From positions 1 through 64,000 of the forward strand of contig JABCTC010000014.1 of NCBI GenBank assembly GCA_018238545.1: DNA of 64,000 nt, written 5' to 3'. The notes beneath the pieces are model-generated. The model saw only the letters and a list, made by a program, of their open reading frames with translations, was not told where the DNA came from and made no database searches. This DNA comes from Candidatus Heimdallarchaeota archaeon (GTDB lineage: Archaea > Asgardarchaeota > Heimdallarchaeia > Heimdallarchaeales > Heimdallarchaeaceae). Positions 7,605 through 15,216 of this stretch are shown here, piece after piece (positions within the stretch are counted from its first letter, which is position 1; each line of letters opens with the position of its first letter). Made by a program: the position numbers and the translations under genes.

Positions 7605-8606
7605 ATGATCTCTATTGGAATTGAAAGCTCTGCAGATAAGTTGGGGATAGGTATAATATCTGCTACAGGTGATATATTAGCTAATATTAGAAGAACCTAC
7701 AAACCACCACACGGCAGTGGAATCCATCCAAGAGAAGCAGCTGAATTCCATTCTTCTTATATTGCAGAAGCAATAAGAGATGCATACGTGGAAGCAAACC
7801 TTAAACCTAAAGATGTTGATTTGATTTCTTTTACTAAAGGACCTGGTCTAGGACCATGCTTAAGAGTAGGCGCAGTTGCTTCAAGAACACTTGCTTTGAC
7901 AACGGGGAAGCCAATAATTGCAGTAAATCATCCTATAGCTCATGTAGAAATAGGTCGATTGATAGGTAATATGGATGATCCTGTTGTGCTTTATGTATCT
8001 GGAGGAAACACTCAAGTTATTGCATACTCTCATGGAAGATATCGTGTTTTTGGAGAAACACTAGATATTCCAGTAGGTAATTGTTTGGATGTTTTCGGGA
8101 GAAATGCAGGTTTAAGTGATAAAGAGATGCCAATGGGCAGAGTGATAGAATTAGAGGCAGAAAAAGGAACAGAATATATCCCTATTCCTTATGTAATCAA
8201 AGGTATGGATGTTTCATTCTCAGGTATTTTAACTCACGTTACAAAGCTTTTACAGAGTAATGAGTATAAACTTACAGATTTAGCTTATAGTCTGCAAGAG
8301 ACAGTATTTGCCATGTTAGTTGAAGTAACAGAGAGAGCCTTAGCTCACACTAAGAAATCTGAGGTTCTTGCTTGTGGTGGAGTAGCTTCTAACAAAAGAT
8401 TAAAGGAAATGTTAGCAGATATGTCATCTTCCCATGGGAGCGGTGCTAAGTTTACAGGTTTAGATGCAAATCTAGCAATAGATAACGGTGTTATGATAGC
8501 TTGGTTAGGTCTTATTATGTATAATTCTGGTAACAGAACAAATTTGAGCGATACTCTTGTAGATCAACATTTTAGACCAGATGATGTAGTAGTAAATTGG
8601 AGATAG
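7605..8606 (+). CDS. kae1: tRNA N6-threonylcarbamoyladenosine synthase Kae1
   Basis: Kae1 is the catalytic subunit of the KEOPS complex, transferring threonylcarbamoyl to A37 of ANN-decoding tRNAs. The 333-residue protein has the ASKHA-fold N terminus MISIGIESSADKLGIGI, the metal ligands H109 and H113 (NHPIAHVE), the nucleotide-binding SGGNTQVI, and the C-terminal CGGVASN and AIDNGVMIAW. Its length is that of a stand-alone Kae1, not the Kae1-Bud32 fusion of some archaea, and a separate Bud32 lies at 9906-10595. A TTTTTAAAAG box at 7571-7580 puts the transcript start next to the ATG, so it is probably leaderless. Confidence 0.96.
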   Translation: MISIGIESSADKLGIGIISATGDILANIRRTYKPPHGSGIHPREAAEFHSSYIAEAIRDAYVEANLKPKDVDLISFTKGPGLGPCLRVGAVASRTLALTTGKPIIAVNHPIAHVEIGRLIGNMDDPVVLYVSGGNTQVIAYSHGRYRVFGETLDIPVGNCLDVFGRNAGLSDKEMPMGRVIELEAEKGTEYIPIPYVIKGMDVSFSGILTHVTKLLQSNEYKLTDLAYSLQETVFAMLVEVTERALAHTKKSEVLACGGVASNKRLKEMLADMSSSHGSGAKFTGLDANLAIDNGVMIAWLGLIMYNSGNRTNLSDTLVDQHFRPDDVVVNWR

Positions 8607-8608
8607 TT

Positions 8609-9925
8609 ATGCCCACTAATTCAGTTGCAATTGTGTTTGATATTCGAAAAAAGAACTTCTACAGTTTAGCTTCTCTTATAGCTACCATTGATGAAGATGC
8701 AAATTTAAAGAACCTTGACCAGATAATTACTGAAGATTTGTCATGTAATGACATTAAATCTCTCTTAAAGACGTATGATAAATTAATAGTCGCTTACTCT
8801 TTTAGAACTAGTCAATTAGAAGAAATTTATGCAAAAATGAAAATGTTCTATTCTTCTCTTTCAACTGATGAAATACATAGAGTGATTTTTATCGCTGGAG
8901 GAAGTCATCCCACAGGCGATCCACTTACAACATTGAAATTTGGTTTTGACTTCTCTTTTATAGGTGAAGCAGAATATTCCCTTCCCTTCTTCCTGAAAAG
9001 TATTTTAGAGAAAGAAGACATTTACAAAACACCTGGAATCGCTTTCTTGGAAAATGATAATTCTTTATCTCTTACATCTATGCCATCTCCTATAAATTTG
9101 GATGAATATCCCTTTCTATCAAAAAAACGAAAACTATATCCACCACTCGAAATCACAAGAGGTTGCGCATTTGGTTGCACTTTTTGTCAAGTTCCAATGT
9201 TGTTCAAACATAGAGTCCGTCATAGATCCCCTGAAATAATTATTGATATGGTAAAATGGATGGTAACAGAACTATTGAATGATATTCGTTTTATCACACC
9301 TAATTCCTTTGGTTATATGGCAAAAAGCGCAAGATCAGTAAATCAAGAAGAAATCCTGTATCTGCTAAAAAGCCTACGGTCTATAAAGGGCGTAAGAAAT
9401 ATCTTCTATGGAACATTTCCTGGAGAAGTAAGACCTGAAACTGTTTCTGAAGAACTTGTAGGTAAGATTAAACCTCTTATCGCAAACAGGCGAATTTCTA
9501 TTGGTCTCCAATCAGGTAGTAACAAGGTATTAAGGGAAATTAAAAGAGGACATACAGTTGAAGAGGCTGTTTCTGCCATAGATATTTTACTCGCATCAGG
9601 ATATACTCCAATAGTAGATATAATAATTGGATTACCGGGTGCAACAGAAGATGACGAAGAACAAACAATTCATGTCATCGAGGATTTAGTTAAGAAACAC
9701 GCAACAATTCGGGCTCATGTTTTTATGCCATTGCCTGGAACAGCATTAGAAGATTCTATTTATCAGCCAATTTTTCCAAAGATTAGGAAGAAGCTGGGTC
9801 GTTTAAGTACAATCGGTAAAATTGAAGGGAATTGGAATCAACAAGAGTTATATGCTAAAAAGGCTTGGAAGATGATACAAGATTTGCAATCTGTTTCTCC
9901 ATTAACTAGAGAAGATAGTCACTGA
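8609..9925 (+). CDS. B12-binding-type radical SAM protein
   Basis: The 438-residue protein has an N-terminal cobalamin-binding-like domain (AGGSHPTGDPLTTL, then DFSFIGEAEYSLPFFL) and a radical SAM core with the [4Fe-4S] motif CAFGCTFC (C186, C190, C193). IGLQSGSNKVLREIKRGHT and the IIGLPGATEDDEEQT stretch are typical of the TIM-barrel of this class. It resembles the archaeal MJ1487-type family (TIGR04013), whose substrate is not established to my knowledge. I start at the ATG 2 nt after the kae1 stop rather than at a TTG inside kae1, so it is likely co-transcribed with kae1. The 3' end overlaps bud32 by 20 nt tail to tail. Confidence 0.85.
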   Translation: MPTNSVAIVFDIRKKNFYSLASLIATIDEDANLKNLDQIITEDLSCNDIKSLLKTYDKLIVAYSFRTSQLEEIYAKMKMFYSSLSTDEIHRVIFIAGGSHPTGDPLTTLKFGFDFSFIGEAEYSLPFFLKSILEKEDIYKTPGIAFLENDNSLSLTSMPSPINLDEYPFLSKKRKLYPPLEITRGCAFGCTFCQVPMLFKHRVRHRSPEIIIDMVKWMVTELLNDIRFITPNSFGYMAKSARSVNQEEILYLLKSLRSIKGVRNIFYGTFPGEVRPETVSEELVGKIKPLIANRRISIGLQSGSNKVLREIKRGHTVEEAVSAIDILLASGYTPIVDIIIGLPGATEDDEEQTIHVIEDLVKKHATIRAHVFMPLPGTALEDSIYQPIFPKIRKKLGRLSTIGKIEGNWNQQELYAKKAWKMIQDLQSVSPLTREDSH

Positions 9926-10595
9926 AAAGCTGTTCTTCATTTAGATGCCTACCTCTTGCCTCAACTTTTACAGCTCTCCTAAAAATGGTTTTAAAATTGC
10001 TCACTGTCTCTTTATATCCTTCTTGAAAAACTAAGAAAAATTCTCTGTTGTATTCAGTATGAGTACTTATGAAACACTTCTTAATCAGCAAAATGTCCAC
10101 TGCTTTGTCTTCTATTGCAACTGAAAACTTGCCAAGCCCAAAATCGATGAAAACTAATTTACTATCATGTTCTAAAATGTTACTAGTTGTTAAATCACCG
10201 TGAATAATGTCATTATTATGCAGTTTCCCCACTTGTATGCCGATTTTTTTCACAATGTTTAGTTTTTTCTGTAATCCCACTTCACTATCTAGAATGCTTT
10301 TTACTAAGTTCCCTTCAATATTCTCCATAACGATAGTCGTATTTATTATATCAATCTCAAATATATAGGGTGTAAGGACTCCATTTTTCTTTGCGGATAC
10401 TAACAATTTTGATTCTGTAACGGTTCTGCTCTTTCGTAATTCTAAATCAAGAGGAGCTATCCGATATTTCTTTGGAATCCTGATTTTTTTTATTGCCTTA
10501 TAATCTAACCAATCGCTTCTACTGAGAATTGCCTCTGCTCCCCATTTATCTTTGCTAAGGTTGCTACTAGATTTATTTGCTATATTTTCAACCAT
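9906..10595 (-). CDS. bud32: KEOPS kinase/ATPase Bud32
   Basis: Small atypical protein kinase of KEOPS that activates Kae1. The 229-residue protein shows the lysine in TVTESKLLVSAKK, the gatekeeper region TTIVMENIEG, the catalytic loop HGDLTTSNIL and the metal-binding FIDFGLGKF, then the C-terminal tail with EGYKE typical of Bud32. It is separate from Kae1 and on the opposite strand, one gene away. The start is taken at the ATG at 10595; a TTG two codons earlier is possible. It overlaps the end of the upstream PurM-like gene by 8 nt, so they are probably translated together. Confidence 0.94.
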   Translation of the reverse strand: MVENIANKSSSNLSKDKWGAEAILSRSDWLDYKAIKKIRIPKKYRIAPLDLELRKSRTVTESKLLVSAKKNGVLTPYIFEIDIINTTIVMENIEGNLVKSILDSEVGLQKKLNIVKKIGIQVGKLHNNDIIHGDLTTSNILEHDSKLVFIDFGLGKFSVAIEDKAVDILLIKKCFISTHTEYNREFFLVFQEGYKETVSNFKTIFRRAVKVEARGRHLNEEQLFSDYLL

Positions 10596-11628
10596 CTTCA
10601 ATTTTCTCCAATTCTTCTAAAGCTTTGACGATATCGTCTCCATCTGGTTTATCAATGGTTATATTATCAAGGATAACTTCACCCTTACTTTTAGTAACTG
10701 TTCCTATAATTTTACAAGGAATGTCATTCAATTTGCAATATTCAACCACATCTAGGGCTTTCTCTCTATTGGTGGATAGGATTATCGCGCCTGATGATAT
10801 TAGACGGTATGGGTTAAAATTCAATCTCTCTGCTAGTTTTTTTGTTACACATGATATTGGTGCATTGTCTTCTAATATAATTCCAACATCTGTATATGCT
10901 ACAATTTCTGATAAAGCCCCATATACTCCACCTTCAGTTGCATCATGTATTAAGGAAGGGCTGAACCTCTTGTTTAGCTCCAGTGCTAATTCAGTAATGT
11001 TTATGTTGGAACCTATTCTTCTACCCTCCTTGATTTCGTCCTTATCCAGTATTCTGTTTATCCTTTTGCCTCCCTCTTTAATTATGATTCCAGTTCCCTC
11101 TGCACCCGTATATCCAATTACCATTATCTTCTCATCTAGTGATAATTTATTTTGGATGAGATATGCTTTTGGTACAAATCCAAACATATGACCAGATAAT
11201 ATGATAGAATTAACTGATGATGAAATCTCGGTGTGTCCCCCAAGAATTGCTATATTCTGTTTTGTACATTGTTCATGCATCTGCTCCTGGATTTCATGAA
11301 TTTCTTCGTAGTCCATTGATTTGGGAGCAATTATTGTAGATAGAAAACCATAAGGTAATGCACCAGAACAAGCAATATCATTTGAATTAACAATTACAAC
11401 ATGTTTTCCTGGTTCTGAAGTAGGAAAAGTTATTGGATCAGATTTTTCTATAAGATAAACATCAGAGTTTTCATTATAGAATTCATTTGCTTTATCTTTA
11501 GCTAATTCAATATCAATAATTGCTACATCAGATCCAATTTTTCCAGATAAAACTATACCTTTGTTTTTACTCCCACTTAGTTTAAGAAGTTCTTTTAAGA
11601 GTGGAAGTTTTAGCTTTCCTTCATCCAT
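10588..11628 (-). CDS. HypE/PurM-like AIR-synthase-family ATP-binding protein
   Basis: The 346-residue protein has the AIR synthase-related fold of PurM, HypE and SelD enzymes, which phosphorylate carboxylate, carbamoyl or selenide substrates. Visible parts are an early GKIGSDVAII, VIVNSNDIACSGALPYGFL (family NDxxxxGxxP), ILGGHTEIS (family GGxTE) and the C-terminal half starting HDATEGGVYGALSE, as in HypE. The C-terminal Cys of true HypE is not evident and no hydrogenase genes are nearby, so it is best called HypE-like. Its coupling with bud32 by an 8-nt overlap is suggestive, but no established link to KEOPS is known to me. Confidence 0.8.
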   Translation of the reverse strand: MDEGKLKLPLLKELLKLSGSKNKGIVLSGKIGSDVAIIDIELAKDKANEFYNENSDVYLIEKSDPITFPTSEPGKHVVIVNSNDIACSGALPYGFLSTIIAPKSMDYEEIHEIQEQMHEQCTKQNIAILGGHTEISSSVNSIILSGHMFGFVPKAYLIQNKLSLDEKIMVIGYTGAEGTGIIIKEGGKRINRILDKDEIKEGRRIGSNINITELALELNKRFSPSLIHDATEGGVYGALSEIVAYTDVGIILEDNAPISCVTKKLAERLNFNPYRLISSGAIILSTNREKALDVVEYCKLNDIPCKIIGTVTKSKGEVILDNITIDKPDGDDIVKALEELEKIEDG

Positions 11629-11703
11629 TAATTGATAATTCTTTCTGAATCTCTAAAACTTTTCTGATTTGGTATGAATTTGAAAGAGTGAAGTAGAAAA
11701 TAG

Positions 11704-12660
11704 TTAAAAACCCATTGTATCGAGAATGTGTTTAATTATTTTGAATTTATATGCAACATTCATAACATCATTTACGTTTGTAGTCATTCCAACTAAGATT
11801 TTGTCTTCTAAACAGCTTTCAACTATAATTTGCACAACTCCTGCATTGAGGAATTTAATCTCTTCTTCTGACTGTAACATTTCAAATATTACTCTGGGAT
11901 ATTTGGTTAAAGTTTCTAGAACATAGATGATTTTCTTTTCCTCAAGATTTCCTGCATAAAGCTGTCCCATTGAACCATGTTCTTTTGGAAAAATATATGC
12001 TGAAGCGGAAGGTGAATCGCAGCTTCTTATAGAGGAAAATAATAGCGATGTTGTTGCTCTTTTATTTGCTTCATCCAAAATTTTTTGTGTCATTTCAGAT
12101 ACTGGGATCATAGGTACAGTTTCAAATGGTTTTATTTTTTCAAATGTTTCAACTCTTGCTTCAACGCTATCCATAACAGGATATCTTACTGCAGGAGCAA
12201 TTACAAATTTCGGTTTTTCAATTCCAAATCTATCAAAAATGCTTTCTATTTTATTGCGTAAAGATGAAGTGCCTTCTGCCATTATGCTTTTACAGGTGAG
12301 TTCTATCAAATCTGTTGAATCGTTTGCATTAAGAGAGTTAAGAAGGGTATTCCCTAACACCTCAATATAATTTTTGATTAGGGGACGAAGTTCTAAGGAA
12401 AAATTTTCTACACGAGAAACAAATAAAATAGTTAAATCAATGAATGTAACATAGGTGGCCCTGAATTTTCCTCTGAAAATAGTAATTTCGCTATATCTTC
12501 TAACCCATTGATAAAATTCTATTGGATGAACAAAGTATCTATTGACCTCAATTCTCTCTATTTCACTGTTCGTTTTATCAATAGAAAAGATGTTAGCACC
12601 TTCAGTGTCATATATTATTATTGCTACTAAGGGGCTAATATCAATCTCTGGGAATAGCAT
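11704..12660 (-). CDS. Longin-like N-terminal domain plus shared roadblock-like C-terminal domain
   Basis: The 318-residue product starts with an alternating beta pattern (VAIIIYDTEGANIFS, TYVTFIDLTILFVSR, then a helix LIKNYIEVLGNTL) that looks like a longin or roadblock fold. The last 110 residues carry a domain also seen in the genes at 12803 and 14051: LTKYPRVIFEML, FLNAGVVQIIVESC and KILVGMTTNVNDV. The neighbours have RKYPPVINDLL/YVVLENC/NYLVGIVKKQKDV and SKYPEIVKQTL/GVVILEG/GILVSITKNRDEI. No transmembrane segment is seen. In Asgards such folds pair with Ras-like GTPases; none is in the window. Assignment is by secondary-structure impression. Confidence 0.6.
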   Translation of the reverse strand: MLFPEIDISPLVAIIIYDTEGANIFSIDKTNSEIERIEVNRYFVHPIEFYQWVRRYSEITIFRGKFRATYVTFIDLTILFVSRVENFSLELRPLIKNYIEVLGNTLLNSLNANDSTDLIELTCKSIMAEGTSSLRNKIESIFDRFGIEKPKFVIAPAVRYPVMDSVEARVETFEKIKPFETVPMIPVSEMTQKILDEANKRATTSLLFSSIRSCDSPSASAYIFPKEHGSMGQLYAGNLEEKKIIYVLETLTKYPRVIFEMLQSEEEIKFLNAGVVQIIVESCLEDKILVGMTTNVNDVMNVAYKFKIIKHILDTMGF

Positions 12661-12802
12661 AAGACCTCTGTCTTAAATTATGCAATTCTTTGCTAATAAG
12701 CTTATTGGACAATTTTATTGTGCTAATAATTGCAAAAATTAATCAACGGAACCAAAGAAATATTTTTAGATTTTATCGTTAAAAGGAATATGAGGTTATG
12801 TA

Positions 12803-13384
12803 ATGAGCAAGAATTCTAGTAGTTCAGAATCACCATCAACAAAAATATCCTCCAGAAAGAGAAAAACTACAAAAAAAGATATATTTGTAGAAATGGAAGA
12901 TGTCGCTTACGAGGCTTTAAACATCTCAAAACGCAAACTAAAAAGTGGACAATATCTTAAAGCTTTTCTGGATCAAACTTCGTCTAAAGAATCTGTTCTT
13001 GAAGCAATAAAAGTTACTGTCGATGCTTTATTAGATAGCATTGCTTCTGATTTGGACTCACTTTCAGCAGCTGCTTTGGTTCCACACCCTGAAAGCGAAG
13101 ATTCAAAAGCAATTGTTAGAGGGCCTTTAAATCGAGATGTTGTAAAACAAATTTTATCTATATTTAGAAAATACCCCCCTGTTATTAATGACCTTCTTGG
13201 GTCTGACGACGAATTGAAGGTTCTTGATACTGGAATTGGTTATGTAGTATTAGAAAATTGTCAGAAGGATAATTACTTGGTTGGGATAGTTAAGAAGCAA
13301 AAAGATGTTGATGAATTATCTAGAAAGCTAAGACATGTACAAAATGTAGTAGTAGACAATACATTGCTTCTTGATGGATTGTAG
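12803..13384 (+). CDS. Roadblock-like domain protein with basic N-terminal tail
   Basis: The 193-residue protein has a Ser/Lys-rich, probably disordered N terminus (residues 1-28), a helical stretch (30-80) and a C-terminal domain of about 110 residues shared with the flanking genes (RKYPPVINDLL, then LKVLDTGIGYVVLENC, NYLVGIVKKQKDVDEL). A GAGGT site 6 nt before ATG supports the start. It diverges from the 11704-12660 gene across a 142-nt promoter region. The shared domain probably mediates dimerisation or GTPase-regulator contacts, as Roadblock/LC7 and longin domains do; this is inference. Confidence 0.6.
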   Translation: MSKNSSSSESPSTKISSRKRKTTKKDIFVEMEDVAYEALNISKRKLKSGQYLKAFLDQTSSKESVLEAIKVTVDALLDSIASDLDSLSAAALVPHPESEDSKAIVRGPLNRDVVKQILSIFRKYPPVINDLLGSDDELKVLDTGIGYVVLENCQKDNYLVGIVKKQKDVDELSRKLRHVQNVVVDNTLLLDGL

Positions 13385-13389
13385 AATAT

Positions 13390-14043
13390 TTAATGTCTAT
13401 CAACCAAACTTTTTTTACATTTTTCACATATATCTTGTTTTAAATGTACTTCCTTGAAGCAGTTCCAACATTTCTTTGAAACTGTTTCTTGATTTGGATA
13501 ATCAAAAATTATCTTATCTATTTTATCTGCGATTTCAAGTATTGCTTTGTTCCTTCTAGACAATGCAAATGAGAATATTTTAACTAATGGATTGTAAAAT
13601 ATCACAGCTAGAACAGCTAAAATAACTGAAGAAATTCCGATAATTAGTAATGCTTGTGCATTTTGCCAAAATACTGTGATTAACACACTTAATACGCATA
13701 ACAACACTGCTAAAATGATTGTCGAACTTATTTTAACTCCAAACAGTTGCTTGTTTGTTAATGAGTTAAAAAACTGTTTAAATCTTGATCTCTTTGAAGT
13801 AAAATCAAGATTAAGGAAATTACCCTTAACAGAACATTGAATCTCTACTAAAACTAACCATTGTTGTATTCTTGTTGTGAACGATAATATATTATTTTCT
13901 TGTAATCCAATGTTTGGGTATTCATCTTTCAGTTGTTGAATAATATATTTGAAAAGATTTGATGTATTCTTAATGTCTGTATTGATATCTTTGGAAAATA
14001 TAATGCATTTATCTTTGTTTGTAAAATCGATTATACTCACCAT
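13390..14043 (-). CDS. Membrane protein with soluble N-terminal domain and C-terminal zinc ribbon
   Basis: Of its 217 residues, the first 95 look like a small alpha/beta domain (IIDFTNKDKCIIFS, helix, TTRIQQWLVLVEIQC), possibly longin-like. Two membrane helices follow (about 105-127 and 130-155), and the C terminus has a zinc ribbon, CWNC and CEKC. It starts 7 nt after the stop of the upstream gene at 14051 and so is probably in its operon. I do not recognise the family. Membrane anchoring next to soluble longin/roadblock-like proteins suggests a membrane-associated complex; the sequence alone does not prove it. Confidence 0.6.
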   Translation of the reverse strand: MVSIIDFTNKDKCIIFSKDINTDIKNTSNLFKYIIQQLKDEYPNIGLQENNILSFTTRIQQWLVLVEIQCSVKGNFLNLDFTSKRSRFKQFFNSLTNKQLFGVKISSTIILAVLLCVLSVLITVFWQNAQALLIIGISSVILAVLAVIFYNPLVKIFSFALSRRNKAILEIADKIDKIIFDYPNQETVSKKCWNCFKEVHLKQDICEKCKKSLVDRH

Positions 14044-14050
14044 CAGTTTT

Positions 14051-15118
14051 TTAGAATGTGGATATTAGAAACTCAGATATCATGACATTAACCAATTTCA
14101 TTCTTTTAGCAATGATTGGTATTTCATCTCTGTTTTTTGTTATACTTACAAGAATTCCTTTATCAGATCCCTCTAGAATAACTACTCCATCTCCTGCATC
14201 TATAGTTTTTTCATCAGATTCTGTTTCCAAAGTTTGTTTTACAATTTCAGGATATTTTGAAAGAATTCCTAAGACAAATTCTCCATGTTTTTCTGACATA
14301 CCGAATGTGATAGTTTCTAAAGATCCTTCCTCTCCTGTATAAACAAAACATACACCAGTTTTCGTTGATAATCCTTTTACGATAGAGGATAATACCCTCT
14401 CAACTGATAGTCTCTTTGTTTCTTCTAATAGCTGTTGTGTTAGTTCTACCTTACTGGAATCCTTAACTGTTTCTGTTATTTTGTCTGACTTATGACCAAT
14501 GAATTCAAGAAGCCCCCCTACATCTGTAGATGCTGTTGAGTGTGCAGTTTGGGCTGAACTAGAAGTTGCTGTAGGCTGTGAGTATTTTTGTTCTACTTCT
14601 GAGGTTTGCTCAACTGATGTTGAAACTGGCTTTTCCGCCTGAACTGGTTCATCTATATCTGATTCATATTGCTGAGGTTTTTTGGTTGGATAATAATCGT
14701 ATTTAATCTGACTTGCTGCTCTTTCGGAGATTAGGCTGCCTAACCGTTTAATCAAAGCTGTTTGTGATTTAGGTTCCATTTTATCGATAGCTCCGTAATC
14801 TTGCAGTTGATCTAGAAGCTTACTCTTAACAATCTCAATAATTTTCTCTGCTTCATGATCTTCAATATCTGGTAGAAACATATTGCTTAGTATTATGTTA
14901 AAGAAAAGATGGTAGTCGACTCTAAATATCTCGTTTTTTAGTGTTATGGTTTGTGATCTTCTTAATTCTTCTCTTGTTTTTGCACTTGTATCAATTACTT
15001 GAAAAATTGTTGAAAAAGAAGTTTTTTGGTTAATTACTTTATCGAAAATCATGTCTTCATCTAGTGTAAAGAGGCTAAAACCTACAAACTTTTTCCAAGG
15101 TAAATCGAACTCACTCAT
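14051..15118 (-). CDS. Two-domain longin/roadblock-like protein with Ser/Thr-rich linker
   Basis: The 355-residue protein has an N-terminal domain (to about 125) with longin-like beta strands (KFVGFSLFTLDEDMIF, IFRVDYHLFFNIIL), a Pro/Ser/Thr/Gln-rich linker (about 145-205) and a C-terminal domain shared with the 11704 and 12803 genes (ILSKYPEIVKQTL, TIDAGDGVVILEG, GILVSITKNRDEI). Within the last domain, VKGLSTKTGVCFVYTGEEGSLETITFG reads like the opening hairpin of a Roadblock/LC7 domain. The start codon follows GAGGT, part of which lies in a perfect inverted repeat (15128-15145). Biochemical role is unknown. Confidence 0.6.
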   Translation of the reverse strand: MSEFDLPWKKFVGFSLFTLDEDMIFDKVINQKTSFSTIFQVIDTSAKTREELRRSQTITLKNEIFRVDYHLFFNIILSNMFLPDIEDHEAEKIIEIVKSKLLDQLQDYGAIDKMEPKSQTALIKRLGSLISERAASQIKYDYYPTKKPQQYESDIDEPVQAEKPVSTSVEQTSEVEQKYSQPTATSSSAQTAHSTASTDVGGLLEFIGHKSDKITETVKDSSKVELTQQLLEETKRLSVERVLSSIVKGLSTKTGVCFVYTGEEGSLETITFGMSEKHGEFVLGILSKYPEIVKQTLETESDEKTIDAGDGVVILEGSDKGILVSITKNRDEIPIIAKRMKLVNVMISEFLISTF

Positions 15119-15127
15119 GTTTCATAC

Positions 15128-15145
15128 CTCACATACTTATGTGAG
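15128..15145 (-). promoter_or_regulatory. Perfect inverted repeat covering the ribosome-binding site
   Basis: On the minus strand CTCACATAAGTATGTGAG has 8-nt arms that pair perfectly around two bases, and its last GAG begins the GAGGT ribosome-binding site of the gene starting at 15118. It could be an mRNA hairpin that hides the site or a DNA operator bound by a dimeric repressor. It is unusual for this window, where starts are otherwise unstructured. Confidence 0.5.
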
Positions 15146-15216
15146 TAATTATTTTCTGCTTTTTGAGACTTATACAACAATCAATATTCTCTTCTATTAA
15201 TAGCTTATGGCAAATA

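Noticed and set aside
10577..11191. 204-residue frame on the plus strand opposite the PurM-like gene.
   Set aside because: It is a shadow of a gene with strong family motifs; Ser- and Ile-rich composition is as expected for antisense of coding DNA.
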